From CAZAGD01 sp049699975 (GTDB taxonomy: Bacteria > Desulfobacterota > SM23-61), in contig JBNAWB010000221.1 in the NCBI GenBank assembly GCA_049699975.1, forward strand, positions 1 through 5,487: a DNA stretch of 5,487 nt. Reading direction: 5' to 3'. The number at the start of each line of letters is the position of its first letter. Position 1 is the first letter of the stretch. A program made the position numbers and the translations under genes. The notes under the pieces are model-generated. The model ran no database searches. It saw nothing but the letters and a program-made list of their open reading frames with translations, and was not told where the DNA came from. This document shows positions 5,475 through 5,487 of this stretch, piece by piece.

Positions 5475-5487
5475 TTAAGAACAGCAG

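Overview
The window is AT-rich bacterial DNA. It carries a strictly anaerobe-flavoured gene set: a low-potential-type ferredoxin close to Desulfovibrio 7Fe ferredoxins, a DUF362 protein, an amino-acid dehydrogenase and a LarA-like remnant. Shine-Dalgarno sequences are strong (GGAGGTGA, AAAGGAGG). This suggests an anaerobic bacterium of clostridial, deltaproteobacterial or uncultured-phylum type. The sequence alone does not fix the lineage.

Layout, left to right. (1) 1-285, + strand: the 3' end of a cyclase-family (PF04199) metal-dependent hydrolase, cut by the window edge. (2) 286-536: AT-rich convergent intergenic DNA with a perfect 13-bp hairpin at 350-380. (3) 537-1386, - strand: no intact gene, but a clear decayed LarA-like (nickel-dependent lactate racemase family) pseudogene with several stops and frameshifts. 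It appears to be interrupted by a palindromic repeat at 1205-1295. (4) 1386-4899, - strand: three intact genes read in the order phospholipase D/cardiolipin-synthase-like protein, DUF362 protein, leucine-dehydrogenase-family enzyme. Gaps are 50 and 11 bp with no terminator between them, so they are probably one operon. The dead larA lay at its downstream end. (5) 4900-5031: a rho-independent terminator for the ferredoxin gene, followed on the - strand by a promoter for the operon. (6) 5032-5217, - strand: a 61-aa ferredoxin with its own strong promoter (TTGACA-18-TATATT plus an A6T6 tract). (7) 5356-5487: A/T tract and a GC-rich palindromic repeat at the window end.

How the genes may work together: the dehydrogenase would interconvert a branched or aromatic amino acid and its 2-oxo acid with NAD. 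The DUF362 protein (unknown reaction, C-terminal Cys pairs) is tightly coupled to it. The lost LarA-like enzyme would have acted on a 2-hydroxy acid. A 2-oxo/2-hydroxy/2-amino acid theme is therefore plausible but inferred. The PLD-family gene is a membrane-lipid enzyme with no obvious link to that theme. I see no defence system, CRISPR array, transposase, tRNA or rRNA. The points most worth a second look are the altered substrate-pocket residues of the dehydrogenase, Lys14 in the ferredoxin where 7Fe relatives have Asp, and the decayed LarA with its inserted repeat.
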